Origin: Antedon mediterranea
Taxonomy: Eukaryota > Echinodermata > Crinoidea > Comatulida > Antedonidae
DNA length: 64,000 nt
Direction of reading: 5' to 3'
Assembly (NCBI RefSeq): GCF_964355755.1
Contig: NC_092671.1
Coordinates: forward strand, 23,455,070 to 23,519,069
How positions within the stretch are numbered: position 1 is the first letter of the stretch; every line of letters starts with the position of its first letter. Under the pieces are notes generated by a model, which saw only the letters and a list, made by a program, of their open reading frames with translations, was not told the origin of the DNA and made no database searches. Both the position numbers and the translations under genes were made by a program. Positions 1 to 9,706 of the stretch are shown here, one piece after another.

Positions 1-1106
1 ATATTTCTTTACAATTAAAAAAAAAAAAAAAAACAATTTGTCAGGAGCCGGAAAGAGTGCGCATCTACTTAATCATGCAATACAAATTATTATTAAGGCA
101 AACAAACGGAGTTACTGGTTGACCACAAGTTAATTACAAAAATAGCATGTAGGTAACAAATATCCCTTACAAAAATATTGCAAAATATCAAAATCAGTGA
201 AATAAAATGTAAATGAATATACTTCACAATTCGTGTTTCCTTAGAAATGTGTTTTTCATTTCAATTTTTGTACACTTTTTTTATTTTGTCCCTAATGTAT
301 CAATTAATACACCACGAAAGACACGCAAAATAATATAGTTTGGCATTTTATACTTTTGTTATGTGTTTGCGAGCACATCTAATTCACACAGCACAATTTT
401 TCTTTAGCATTTTTTATTTTCGTAAGGTCAGAACAGTCAAAAGTAAAGTCTAAAGTTCCATATCCACTATTGCTTAAATTTTTTAGCCTAAATATATTTT
501 AAAATGAAGGGATAGTGTGTAACAAATCAATGGCCGTAAATACAGTAATTTCAAATTTTATTTGTGATACAATTTGTTTTTATTTTATTAATTTGTCAAA
601 GTACTTTTATCAGAGTGCGCATGCAAATGACTTTAGGGTACTATTACTGTAGGCTATTTACAGCAAAAATGTCATATACCTTTGATTAAACATTAAAGGC
701 CAGGTGCGGGCAAAAAATTTCTATTGATCAATAGAAATTCCAATAATTATTGATCTATAGTTTCCCCTATGTTTCATAATTTTTGGGATTTTATTTGTGT
801 TACACGAGCTTGTTGAAAATAAGCACTTATCAGTGGGGGATAGTTCAAATTACACAGTAAAATCTCTATTCTTTTGTACACAAATTTTGTAAATAGAGAG
901 GCGTTTTAAAAAGCTATGAAAAATAAACGGTGTGGTAAAAAATGTTATCAGATGACTAAATATAGGTAATATAACTTAAATATTACATTTCTGATATTTT
1001 TATTCAACTTCAGATTTTTATTTTCATGCTATAGCAAAAATTATCCACTGTACTGTATATCCACCATCTTTTTTCACCGTCTAGGGAGTCACCAGACATA
1101 ACTACT
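1..1106. other. AT-rich noncoding sequence, probably intron of the COMMD gene
   Basis: No exon-like open frame, RNA gene or strong repeat was seen here. Because COMM-domain exons follow on the + strand at 3420 and the N-terminal part of that gene is not found in the window, this stretch is most simply an intron or upstream DNA of that gene. That placement is inference. Confidence 0.4.
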
Positions 1107-2236
1107 ACTTTCGGTGTACAAGTCGCACCTGTGTATAAGACGCACCCATAACGGAGACTGAAATATTAGTATTTTTTATGTAGTCGATGTATAAGACGCA
1201 CTTATTTCTAGGCCGAAATTTTAGCATTTTACAATCAAAACAATGGTATTTTACATATAAAACAATGAAATTTGAGACATATTTATTGAATCAAATGATA
1301 TAATTTTGTTTGATTGCCTTAATATTACATCGTAATCAGTCTCAACTGAACGTTCAGTGAAAAGGGAAATCCCCATATTTTTTCAGTTACGATGCACTGT
1401 GTGGGTAGGGCTAGCCTATGTCTATTTAAGTAACTTTAATTTCATATTATTTAAATAAATATACCTTCTTATTGTGTGTATGACCATTATATAAAATCAA
1501 TCTAAACGATGTTCAGTTTTTGGGCTGAAAATGAAGCAGGAATATCATGTACGGTATATGAAAATCTTTCCTATGCATGCATGCATTTACAGTAAGGAGA
1601 TCACTAACCATGTGCTCCTCCTTGCCTGGCCCAGCACTGTTGGCCATATACATTATGAGATTAGGGGAAGCTACTTAACGCAATAACAACACGCTCTTTT
1701 AGATATCGCTTGACATACGAACTATCGCCTACATGATTTTAAATTTATTGGATTGTTGACATAGAGATGTAATAAAATAAACCACCTTGATCAAGGGAAA
1801 TAGTTTTTGTGTAATTAAAATTTGACACCACCATAATTAATGGACTCTTCCATAAATATGTTGTGCTGTGATGAATACACACCCGCGAGTTCAGAGAGTA
1901 CTTGGCCTGGATAGAATATCTCATTCAAGTACTGTAAATATTAATTATTACAGTCGGGGATGACAATTTATACCTTAATTAAAAATTCAATAAACTTGTT
2001 ACCACAATGTGGTGATCAACCGTGATTCGACAGGAGTACTAGCTAGGCCTACATTGCAGAGTAGTACACTATTTTTAATAGGCTAGGTTAGGTAGATAGG
2101 CCTCCTAGCTAGCTACTGTACACTGTTAACTAGCTTTTTAAGGGTGCGTGAGGAAGTTACAGTGTATAAGACGCACCCAAAATTTAGAGGTCAAATTTGC
2201 GTGTCAAAAGTGCGTCTTATACACCGAAATATACGG
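1107..2236. mobile_element. Non-autonomous TIR element with GTGTATAAGACGCAC ends
   Basis: The left end reads TTTCGGTGTACAAGTCGCAC then GTGTATAAGACGCACCC (about 1111-1150). The right end carries the same motif inverted, GTGCGTCTTATACACCGAAA (2210-2230), with a further direct GTGTATAAGACGCACCC just inside it at 2163. No transposase frame lies between. The pattern fits a MITE-like DNA transposon; short 'tataagacgcac' ends occur in several animal DNA transposon families, so I do not name a superfamily. Exact borders and target duplication are not resolved. Confidence 0.5.
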
Positions 2237-3419
2237 GTACCTAACTACTGAAAAAAAATTATCCTGGTTTTTATGGAAGAATTTTGCCAAATTCTGTATT
2301 TGACCATATTACGGGAAATTGATGTTTTTTCGTCTTGATTTCTGTTACAAATATTTGATTTATGTACAATTAACCAAATATTATATTTAAAATTCATGCC
2401 TGTACCTGAGCTTTAAACTCTCTTCGTCCACCATTACCACCAAAAAAAAAAGTAACCATATGAAATGATAATTTCAGGAATATGGTGCCCGGATATTACA
2501 CTACTCTAAAAATATCATGGGTGGGCCTACTGTTTTAAAAACTAAGACAATTTTAGCAATATGGTGCCCTGAAATTACACTCTTTAAACATTTCTGGTTG
2601 AGGTAAAACTGATAAATATAAGCCTCAGACTGTGGCTACAAACATTTAAAAATATGGACATCTAGATGCCTGGAAATGGCACTCTGAAAGAACAATTTTT
2701 TTTTCGGGTTGGTCCTTGAGAAAATGACACTCTATATAATAGGCAGGTCCTCAATTCTCCCCTTCTACTTTTGACTCCTCCATCTTTTCTTACAATTTTT
2801 TTAGAGCATACAAAAAAATATTTTTGCAACTCGAGGACCCCTAGCCACCGGTCCTGACCATTGTTGGGGTTAAGGCAAGAACATTTTTAGAATATGAACA
2901 TTTTAGATCAAACTTAATACAATAGATCTGTAGTATGCATTAATATGACAAACTTTACAGTTCTTTAACACATGTGCTATGTAAGCTGGGGATAAGCATG
3001 TTTTAAACATTTAGCGTCACAGTTACTGTGGAAAGGAAACATTTCCTAAATATGTATTTTGCTATTTCACTTCAGAACATGCTACTTCATTATGCAAATC
3101 TTATCAAGATAAAAGGCCCATTCTGGAAAAGGTATTTAGAAAGCAGGGTCTTAGAGGTAGAGTATAATAAATATTGTATTACATATCCAGTGACTCAGTT
3201 ATTTATCCTTCCGCAAAAATAAAATATTTTCTAGAATTTTACAGTTAATAATACATCCAAGTTGCTGAATACAGTAATTGTGCATAACACTGAGATACAG
3301 AACATTTTTTTATTTTTTTTAGTTTTATTTTTATAGTAATAATTTATATTACATTTACATCAAAGATAAAGATAGTTATGATTGATTCATACATGATGAC
3401 ATTACCATTGTTTTTATAG
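2237..3419. other. Noncoding, weak tandem repeats at 2470-2740; likely COMMD intron
   Basis: Three diverged repeats of a ~95-bp pattern can be seen between about 2470 and 2740; they share 'atatggtgcccggatattac'-like and 'cactct' segments. The rest is AT-rich, with a poly-pyrimidine tract and TAG just before the exon at 3420. No earlier COMMD exon was recognised. Confidence 0.35.
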
Positions 3420-3590
3420 TATCAAAATTGGTTTCTTCTGATTGGCGAATTGATTACATTTTAAGTTCCAATGAGTTACTTGAAGTGAATGAACCCTGTG
3501 TGCAGCTTAAGTTGAGTGTTAAAGAATTGGAGGACACAAACACTGAATCATTTATGATTTCTGCAAATAAGCTTCAAATGTTTTTATCTG
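3420..3590 (+). CDS. COMMD4: COMM domain exon, penultimate coding exon of a COMMD4-like gene (partial)
   Basis: This exon runs from an acceptor (TTTTTATAG|T) to a donor (ATCTG|GTAAGT). It encodes about 56 residues of a COMM domain: a SSDWRIDYILSS start, then LEVNEPCVQLKLSV, then the F-M-(I/L)-S-A-(N/D)-K-(L/F) segment that leads into the last helix. COMMD proteins form the Commander/retromer-related complex (COMMD-CCDC22-CCDC93 with retriever) in endosomal recycling. The WR-x-DY-x-LSS, V-x-EP and SA-x-K spacing, plus the C-terminal exon at 7769, resemble COMMD4 most among the paralogues as I remember them. The exon is in phase with 7769-7809 across a 4178-base intron. N-terminal helical exons were not found and may lie left of the window. 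The paralogue call is less certain than the domain call. Confidence 0.75.
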
Positions 3591-3639
3591 GTAAGTCAAA
3601 AATGCAAAGAAAAATATAGTACTGACTACAAAAACCAAT

Positions 3640-5040
3640 ATAAGATAAATAGAGATGAAAACTTTATTGCAATTTATATAACAAAATTTAAATACAATTC
3701 AACAAATTAAGAAAATATATACAAAATTACGAATTATATAAGTTATAAATAAGGCAAACAATCAATATAAATCTAAGTATAAATCTTATTATAAATCTTA
3801 GTACCCGACTGCGCAAGGAAAACCATCTACTAACCATTAAAAATATCGGTGTTAATAATGAAGTTCTTTGATCTATTTGTATTGCACTTTGGTAGAGGAA
3901 ATTCAGTGACTGATCTTAATTTATATGGTATGTGACGCACTTGTGGCAGTAGGTTTTGGAGAATATGACTAGCAATTTTCGGTTTTCGAAAGTATTCCTT
4001 GCACAGTCGGGTACGTCAGTCCTCAAGCAAAGGGATATTTAAAAAATAAAGTGCCTCTTTGTACGAAAACCACGGGAGTATAACTCTAAAAGCCCTTCTC
4101 TGAATAGCATTGATTTTTAAGCGGGTCAAACAAGTAGCCCACACTGGCGCAGCATATTAAACTACAGGCCAGACAATACTACAATAAAAAAAACTTAATT
4201 TGTGAACGCTAAGGCTGGCTTTACGCATTTGCCGTAGGAATTAGAATTAGCCTTCCTACACATGCAATCAATTTTGGCATTCCAAGTCAGGTTAGCACCC
4301 AGGAGTTTTGTTTGATCTACACATTCGATGGGGGTTCCATTTATGATCAATGGGTCAAAATTTTATTTAACCCTCTTGCAGCTAACCCCAAAACAGTTTT
4401 TTAGTTTAGTTCCATAAGATTATCATGCGCAAACGGTGTCAGCAAGTGGCTGGATCCCACTCATACCATCCCTACCAATGCACTCATAGACGGAGGTGTC
4501 GTCCATACATGGCACCGCCGCCATAAGATCATCAGCAAAGACAATAAAGAGAATGGGCCCCAGCCACGAGCCTTGGGGATACCACCATTTACACCCTTCC
4601 ATAAAGTAAAGGCGTTACCTATTTTACACGTTGTTGGTTATGGCAAAGGAAAGCTCTAATCCAAGATTGAAGGTAGAAATCAATTTTTTTCAATAAGTGT
4701 TCCATGATCTATCAGATCGTATTCTTTCCGAAAGTCTAACAGATGTATTCAAACTTCTTGTTTTTTGTCTGTCGCGGAAAAACATTCATTAAAAAATTTT
4801 ATAAGGACATCAACAGGTGGGCCCAAATTTGTTCTCCAGTTAAACTTTCAAAAACAGTCATTGCAGTAGAAGGAAGTGAAATAGGGCGAATATCATTCTC
4901 GATACTACTAGGTGGACTAGATTTTGGGATAGGCACTACATTTGCGCATTTCCAAATATCAGGTATAACCTCTTCCCGGAGACTAGAATTAAAGATAGCA
5001 CATAGAAGAATCCATGGATGAATCATGTCTGGCCTAGGTG
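3640..5040 (-). pseudogene. CR1-like non-LTR retrotransposon relic (5'-truncated RT and C-terminus)
   Basis: On the minus strand an open piece at 4799-5026 reads like the start of an RT domain: I-P-D-I-W-K then VVPIPK and IRPISLPST (the family pattern is P..WK...V.PIPK....(N)DIRPISL). Continuing leftwards, recognisable but interrupted pieces follow, such as a G-I-P-K-A segment and a C-terminal block with LPQVRHIPYKLRS near 3870-3960. Several stop codons and frame changes make it non-functional. The 3' end is probably near 3640-3660. It sits in the COMMD4-like intron, opposite to that gene. An inverted 19-bp repeat (3800/3994) lies in its C-terminal part. Confidence 0.65.
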
Positions 5041-5630
5041 CTTTATTGCGCCGTTCTGCAACCTATGGGTCGTGACCCAATGTTTGGGTCGCTAAATTGT
5101 TTCTGATACTGAAACTTTTTATCAATTATACACTGATCTATAACATGTGAAATGTTCTCAGTTTTGTAGAATCTACAACAATAATTTTGCTCTTTTGGCG
5201 TTCCGTAGAAACCAAAATATTGAACATTGAGTGTGCGAAATGCGAGAAAAACAACGTCTGTAAAATCACCAATTTAATGGATTTATTGTTACTTTTATGT
5301 GATTTTTCTTCATTAAAGTAGGCCTACTAATTCTAAGCTGTGGTATTCAGGATAAAGTTGGTTAAAATACAAGGCAAGTGCAAAAGGAAACTAGCCTAGC
5401 GGGCCTAGCTAGGCCTAGGCTACTTCAATTTCGGTGATTTCCTGCCTTGCAATTTTGAGAAATGATAAAATGATGCCTCGCATTTTTTGATGATGGTAAA
5501 ACGATGCCTCGCATACATTTCTGACTTGCCTCGCATGCCTTCCCTGCCTCGCGTGCCTCGCTGTCTCGCACTTTGTTACTACCCTCACTGACTGGATCTT
5601 GCAAGATATAAGTACAAAAATCGATGTTAA
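5041..5630. other. Noncoding intron segment with a hAT-like end and TGCCTCGCA repeats
   Basis: At 5051-5075 the text CAACCTATGGGTCGTGACCC resembles the terminal inverted repeats of Charlie-like hAT MITEs, but no matching opposite end was found, so this is at best a fragment. Between about 5480 and 5570 a short degenerate repeat of TGCCTCGCA occurs five to six times. No coding signal was seen. Confidence 0.3.
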
Positions 5631-6507
5631 TAACTGTGTATGCAATGTGTTAAATATAATGGTACCATATCTAATTACTCTTACTTAAAAGCTGGTGTCC
5701 CAACCAAGTTAGGCCCTTTATGTTTCCAGATCATGATCAACGATGCTGGTTCAAATTCTAAAACTAAGTATCTGAAATATGTTGATGATCTTACTTTTTG
5801 TGAAAATCGTAAGCTCTCATTGCCTGGTTTTTTACAAGATGATCTTAATTCTTTTTTCCGCTAGTGTAATGACAATTGTTTAATGCTTAACCCCAAAAAA
5901 TGTAAAGCCCTAAAGGTGTGTTTCAGTTCTACCTAACCTTCACACGTTGACATACACTTGGGAACTGATAAGCTCCAATGTGTTAATAAAGCCAAGATCC
6001 TGGGAGTTTTTTTTCAAGACAACCTTAAATGGGACTGTCATATTGATTCCATCATCACTAAAGCTTCTAGGAAACTTTTCCTTTTACAATCATTAAAACG
6101 ATTTAACACTGAAGAGCTTAAATTGACCTTTTTGCGGTTATATTAGACCAGTTGTTGAGTATGCTGATGTTGTTTGGCTTTCTGGTTTGACTAGTAGATT
6201 AAGCAATTGTATCGAAAATGTGCAAAAGAGGGCTTGCCATATAATGCTAGGAAACAATTATTTTCTTACTCTGGTGCCCTTGATTTTCTTAAATTAGAGA
6301 CTTTGGCTCAAAGAAGGCTGTAGCATTGTCGCAAGTTCGCTGAGTATCTCCCCAAAATTAAACAAACAGCTGATTTAATCCCACCGACCAGACATATATT
6401 TTTACTATGACATGTATTTTTACACGCAATTTGGCTCTTAGCCACGAGTTGTAATTTTGGTCGATTTTTTATATTTTAAATAAAAGTTAATAATAATAAT
6501 AATAATA
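5630..6507 (+). pseudogene. CR1-like non-LTR retrotransposon relic with YVDD reverse transcriptase
   Basis: The + strand encodes the catalytic half of an RT: a G-V-P-x-x-L-G-P-L segment near 5695, KYVDDLTF (5775-5800) with the two catalytic aspartates, then LNPKKCK, LGVFFQDNLKWD and ASRKLFLLQSLKRFN typical of the CR1/L2/Jockey C-terminal part. The frame is broken at about 5862, 5935 and 6146. The 3' end is a short run of AAT repeats (6490-6507), as expected of a CR1-like 3' tail. The YVDD signature and RRL-x-(I/L)L-x-(R/S)LK-(R/K)FN pattern match the intact frame at 43197-44552, so both probably belong to one lineage. It lies in the COMMD4-like intron. Confidence 0.75.
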
Positions 6508-6567
6508 GACATTGTTGTCATACATTTAAAACATTAGTAAAAAGGTTCATCTGGATCTCTGTATAGT

Positions 6568-7708
6568 ATTCAAGTAAATTTTCTTTTGGATGATCCAAAG
6601 TCAAATAAAAATCGTAAAACTTACGTTTTTTAGTCTAGCTTTCGCCGGTCAACGACGCAGCTTAATCATGAGTGAGTCTAACAATACATTACCCTTCTTA
6701 GACATCATAATTACAATGAACAATGGAGACCTGACGACAGTTTACAGAAAAAAGACCCACACAGACCAATACTTAAACTTTCACTCCTGCCATCCATTGG
6801 AACACAAGTTAAGTGTGGTTAACACTCTGGTTGACAGATGTGAAAAAGTTGTCACTAAAAAAGAAGAGAAACTAACAGAAATGAAAAGATTAAACATGCG
6901 CTCGTTGGGTGCGAGTACCCCAATTAGTCCATGGACAAGATAATCCAAAAAAGATCGGAGAAAGAAAAACAAAATGCCAAACAAAAAACAAAAGATACAA
7001 CCAACAAAAACAAGGGAAACATAGGGATACCTTACATACCAAGAATATCAGAAAGAATTAGACCCTGCTTATCTAGTTACAATGTCAACACTTATTTTAC
7101 TCCACAAAACAAATTAAGAAATCTTTTAGTTCACCCAAAAGACAAAATAAAAAATGATGACAATTGTAACAACTGCGAAAAAGTGTATATAGGAGAAACA
7201 GCTAGAACCTTATCCACAAGGATAAAAGAACACAAAGCAGATGTCACTTCACATTGCACAGGTATTTTAACACGTTCAGCAAGAAATTCAGCTTCAGAAA
7301 TTGTTCATAACTCAGCCATCACCGATCACATGACCACTCACACTCATTTACCAAATTGGAACGTAAAAATACTAGGAACAGAATCTTCATGGAAAGACAG
7401 AAAAATAAAAGAATCAATAAAAATAAGAAAACATGGTAACACTATGAACAGAGACGACGGCGGTTTGGAACTCCCAAAATTATACAACAACTTACTAAAG
7501 AGGAGGCCCCGACAATCCCATTTAGGTAAACCTGAACGTTTCATAGATGGCGCTATACCAAATACGAGAGCTAATGGTAACAAGTTCAAGTCACAGAGAC
7601 TCACTCATGATTAAGCTGCGTCGTTGACCAGCGAAAGCTAGAGTAAAAAGCGTAAGTTTTATGATTTTTATTTGACTTTGGATCATCCAAAAGAAAATTT
7701 ACTTGAAT
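6568..7708 (+). mobile_element. Penelope-like element, 5'-truncated, flanked by 112-bp inverted repeats
   Basis: The unit is bounded by an inverted repeat: 6568-6679 against 7597-7708, near identical, starting ATTCAAGTAAATTTTCTTTT and ending in a sequence that reads TCATGAGTGAGTCT. Inverted pseudo-LTRs are a known property of Penelope-like elements. A flanking direct repeat, about ACATTTAAAACATTA, occurs at 6524 and 7709 and may be an imperfect target duplication; on the left it stands about 20 bases outside the repeat. Inside are RT-terminal and GIY-YIG coding pieces (separate entry). It sits in the last COMMD4-like intron, only 60 bases upstream of the final exon. Confidence 0.8.
6685..7614 (+). 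pseudogene. Penelope-like polyprotein fragment: RT end, linker and GIY-YIG endonuclease
   Basis: Frame 1 (to 6943) holds the end of the reverse transcriptase: LPFLDI, then TVYRKKTHTDQYLNFHSCHP and HKLSVVNTLVDR, which are diagnostic for Penelope-like elements. A frame change near 6931-6943 moves to a second frame to 7614. That frame carries the linker RPCLSSYN..., then C-x2-C-E-KVYIGE, R-T-L-S-T-R-I-K-E-H, an S-A-I-T-DH block and the late NRDDGG motif of the GIY-YIG nuclease that nicks the target. The GIY half of the motif is lost in a small deletion near 7160, and the RT catalytic core lies outside the truncated copy. The last codons and stop fall inside the right inverted repeat. The product cannot be active. 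Confidence 0.8.
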
Positions 7709-7768
7709 ACATTTAAAACATTAACATGAAAAGGTCTAGCTTAGTTTTCTTTCTTTTTTCATTTCCAG

Positions 7769-7809
7769 AAATAAAACAAACAATAAAGTTGATGGAATGT
7801 ATTGATTGA
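7769..7809 (+). CDS. COMMD4: Last coding exon of the COMMD4-like gene
   Basis: After a strong poly-pyrimidine tract and CCAG acceptor, 41 bases complete the COMM domain. The split codon joins the donor exon at 3590 to give S-E-I-K-Q-T-I-K-L-M-E-C-I-D and a TGA. This matches the short C-terminal helix of COMMD4 (E-L-K-Q-A-x-x-L-M pattern). The frame fit across the intron and the family ending are the reasons for the call; without the upstream exon it could not be recognised. A poly(A) signal follows 50 bases later. Confidence 0.7.
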
Positions 7810-7858
7810 ATCTAGCAATTGAAGCTTCTACTATTGGCGGTTCCTGATTATAATACTC

Positions 7859-7864
7859 AATAAA
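7859..7864 (+). other. Candidate poly(A) signal AATAAA of the COMMD4-like gene
   Basis: AATAAA lies 50 bases after the COMMD stop codon, just before the element that starts at 7882. It is the first canonical signal downstream of the stop. Use of this site is inferred from position only. Confidence 0.45.
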
Positions 7865-7881
7865 AAATATTAAATATTACT

Positions 7882-8928
7882 GGGGCGGATTGCAATAAAG
7901 GTCTTAACCTCGGTCTTAGACTTAAGCCCAAGATGAAACCCTTAGCAATGAGGGTATTAGATATTTGACCATTGCAATAGAAGTCTTAGCCTTAGAATTT
8001 CAGCGTCGTGATCTTAGATTCTAAGCCTCCTCCAGGCAGACTTACGCTAACCGCACAACGTGAGCTATGCTAGTAATATCATGGCGAAATTAACTTATTT
8101 AAATACTGCTGTGATTTGATTTTATGATACTGAGTATAGAAAAGGGGTATTGCACTATTTTATTTAAATATTTAATTCTGTTGACAACCAACAGGTTGAT
8201 AAGACATGTACATTATTATTTTGATCTACCAATTGTTTCAATAGATAAAATCTATATAGGCCCACACCTACCTGACCGCACCAACAAGCTGTATGCATAT
8301 TCTCCATACGCGGCCTAGCGCTACACTATTTTGACCAAGAAAAGACTACATATACTGTAGTAGCATATTTAAAATTAGTTGTTTTTAAATATTTGTTTGT
8401 AAACTCTAAGAATGTAATAATTAACTAATATTTACTATCAAATTACATACAATTTTGTTGCCAATATTTTTATTTATTTGCTAAAATCTCCTAGTATTTA
8501 CGTAATCTTAACGCTATTGAATAGGCAGTGTGTCCATTCATGCATTAAAATGGCCTCAATATGTCCTACTGAGGAGTTTGTCGCTAAAGTACTCCTTATT
8601 GTTAAATTACTCTATTTGCACTTGTTTGTATAGCGCCCTCTTTTGTCGGTAACTATAAGTGGTGCTGCAAACCGACCAATAATCAGTTGCTACAATGAAG
8701 CTCAAGATCGACAAGAATGGAGACACCTCATCAGAATGGTCACAAGTACTTAGATATGAGTAGAACGACGAAAGAAGAAGATAGGCTGGTTTGATTGTTT
8801 GAAATTCTTTACTAATAAAGTCTCAGTTAAGACCGCAACTTTGCTGAGAGGCATAGCTAAGACTTTCGCGAGGGGCTTAGGGCTTTGATCTAAGCCTAAG
8901 ACAAAGTCTTTATATTGCAATCCGCCCC
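7882..8928. mobile_element. TIR element with GGGGCGGATTGCAAT ends
   Basis: The left end GGGGCGGATTGCAATAAAGG and the right end (inverted) GGGGCGGATTGCAATATAAA match over 15 bases. Just inside, CTTAG/CTAAG-rich words recur in inverted order. No transposase frame is visible. At about 8704-8750 a short frame reading DRQEWRHLIRMVT resembles the C-terminal end of LINE-type reverse transcriptases, possibly an older insertion carried inside. No convincing target duplication is seen. Confidence 0.65.
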
Positions 8929-9706
8929 TGTATTTTGATTTTTGATTATCACTATTTTATGAATAAAAATATATACAGTATAGTGTATTTTGATTATCAC
9001 TATTTTATGCAAATGGTAAAGGAGACATAAATGTCGCACACATACATTCAATACTCGATTCTTCAAAGTAGGAAGGAAACCACATTTCTATAGAAGATCA
9101 GTATTTTACATAGATAGGCACTGGTCTATAGACAAAACCAACAAAACGTAAAGGGATGGATGAGTAGGGCTGTTTACACCTCACTCACCATATTCATAAA
9201 ATAATGATGAAACTTTAACGTACAGGTAAATTAATATTTATCCTATGTAATTTCATAATACATTTGTTGTCAACTGAGATTTTAAAGTCGGAAATTCTCA
9301 ATAAAACAAAACATAGAAAATTTGAGGGTTTTTTTCCCATTTTTTATTCAACATAACCATCATCAACACATTAACCACAGTTATGTTAAACGAGTTGCCA
9401 TCCTGGAAGCAAGTGGCTATTTGTGTGAGTGAACGGAACAAAAACACTGGAAAACTTCAGTATATAAAATTGATACAATTTATTGTATAGCAAGCAAGCA
9501 AGATAAAATGTTCAGCTTCAACCATTGGAAATTGGAACATTCCAAAGGGATGATTAAACGATGAGGTAATATCAACTGGTTAATAGGCAGTGTGACTTCT
9601 ATTATACATATGTTCTTGAAAAGTTACTAAGCTATTCACAAGTTCAGCACCCCTACTTGATTGTTTCGACTACTACTGTATAGTACTTACCAAGCCTTAT
9701 ATTTTA
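8929..9706. other. Noncoding intergenic DNA
   Basis: AT-rich sequence with a short direct duplication (TATTTTGATTATCACTATTTTATG around 8932-8957 and 8986-9009). No open frame, RNA gene or transposon end was recognised. Confidence 0.4.

Noticed and set aside
5415-5645. Minus frame rich in ARHARQGRHARQ
   Set aside because: Comes from the TGCCTCGCA short repeat.
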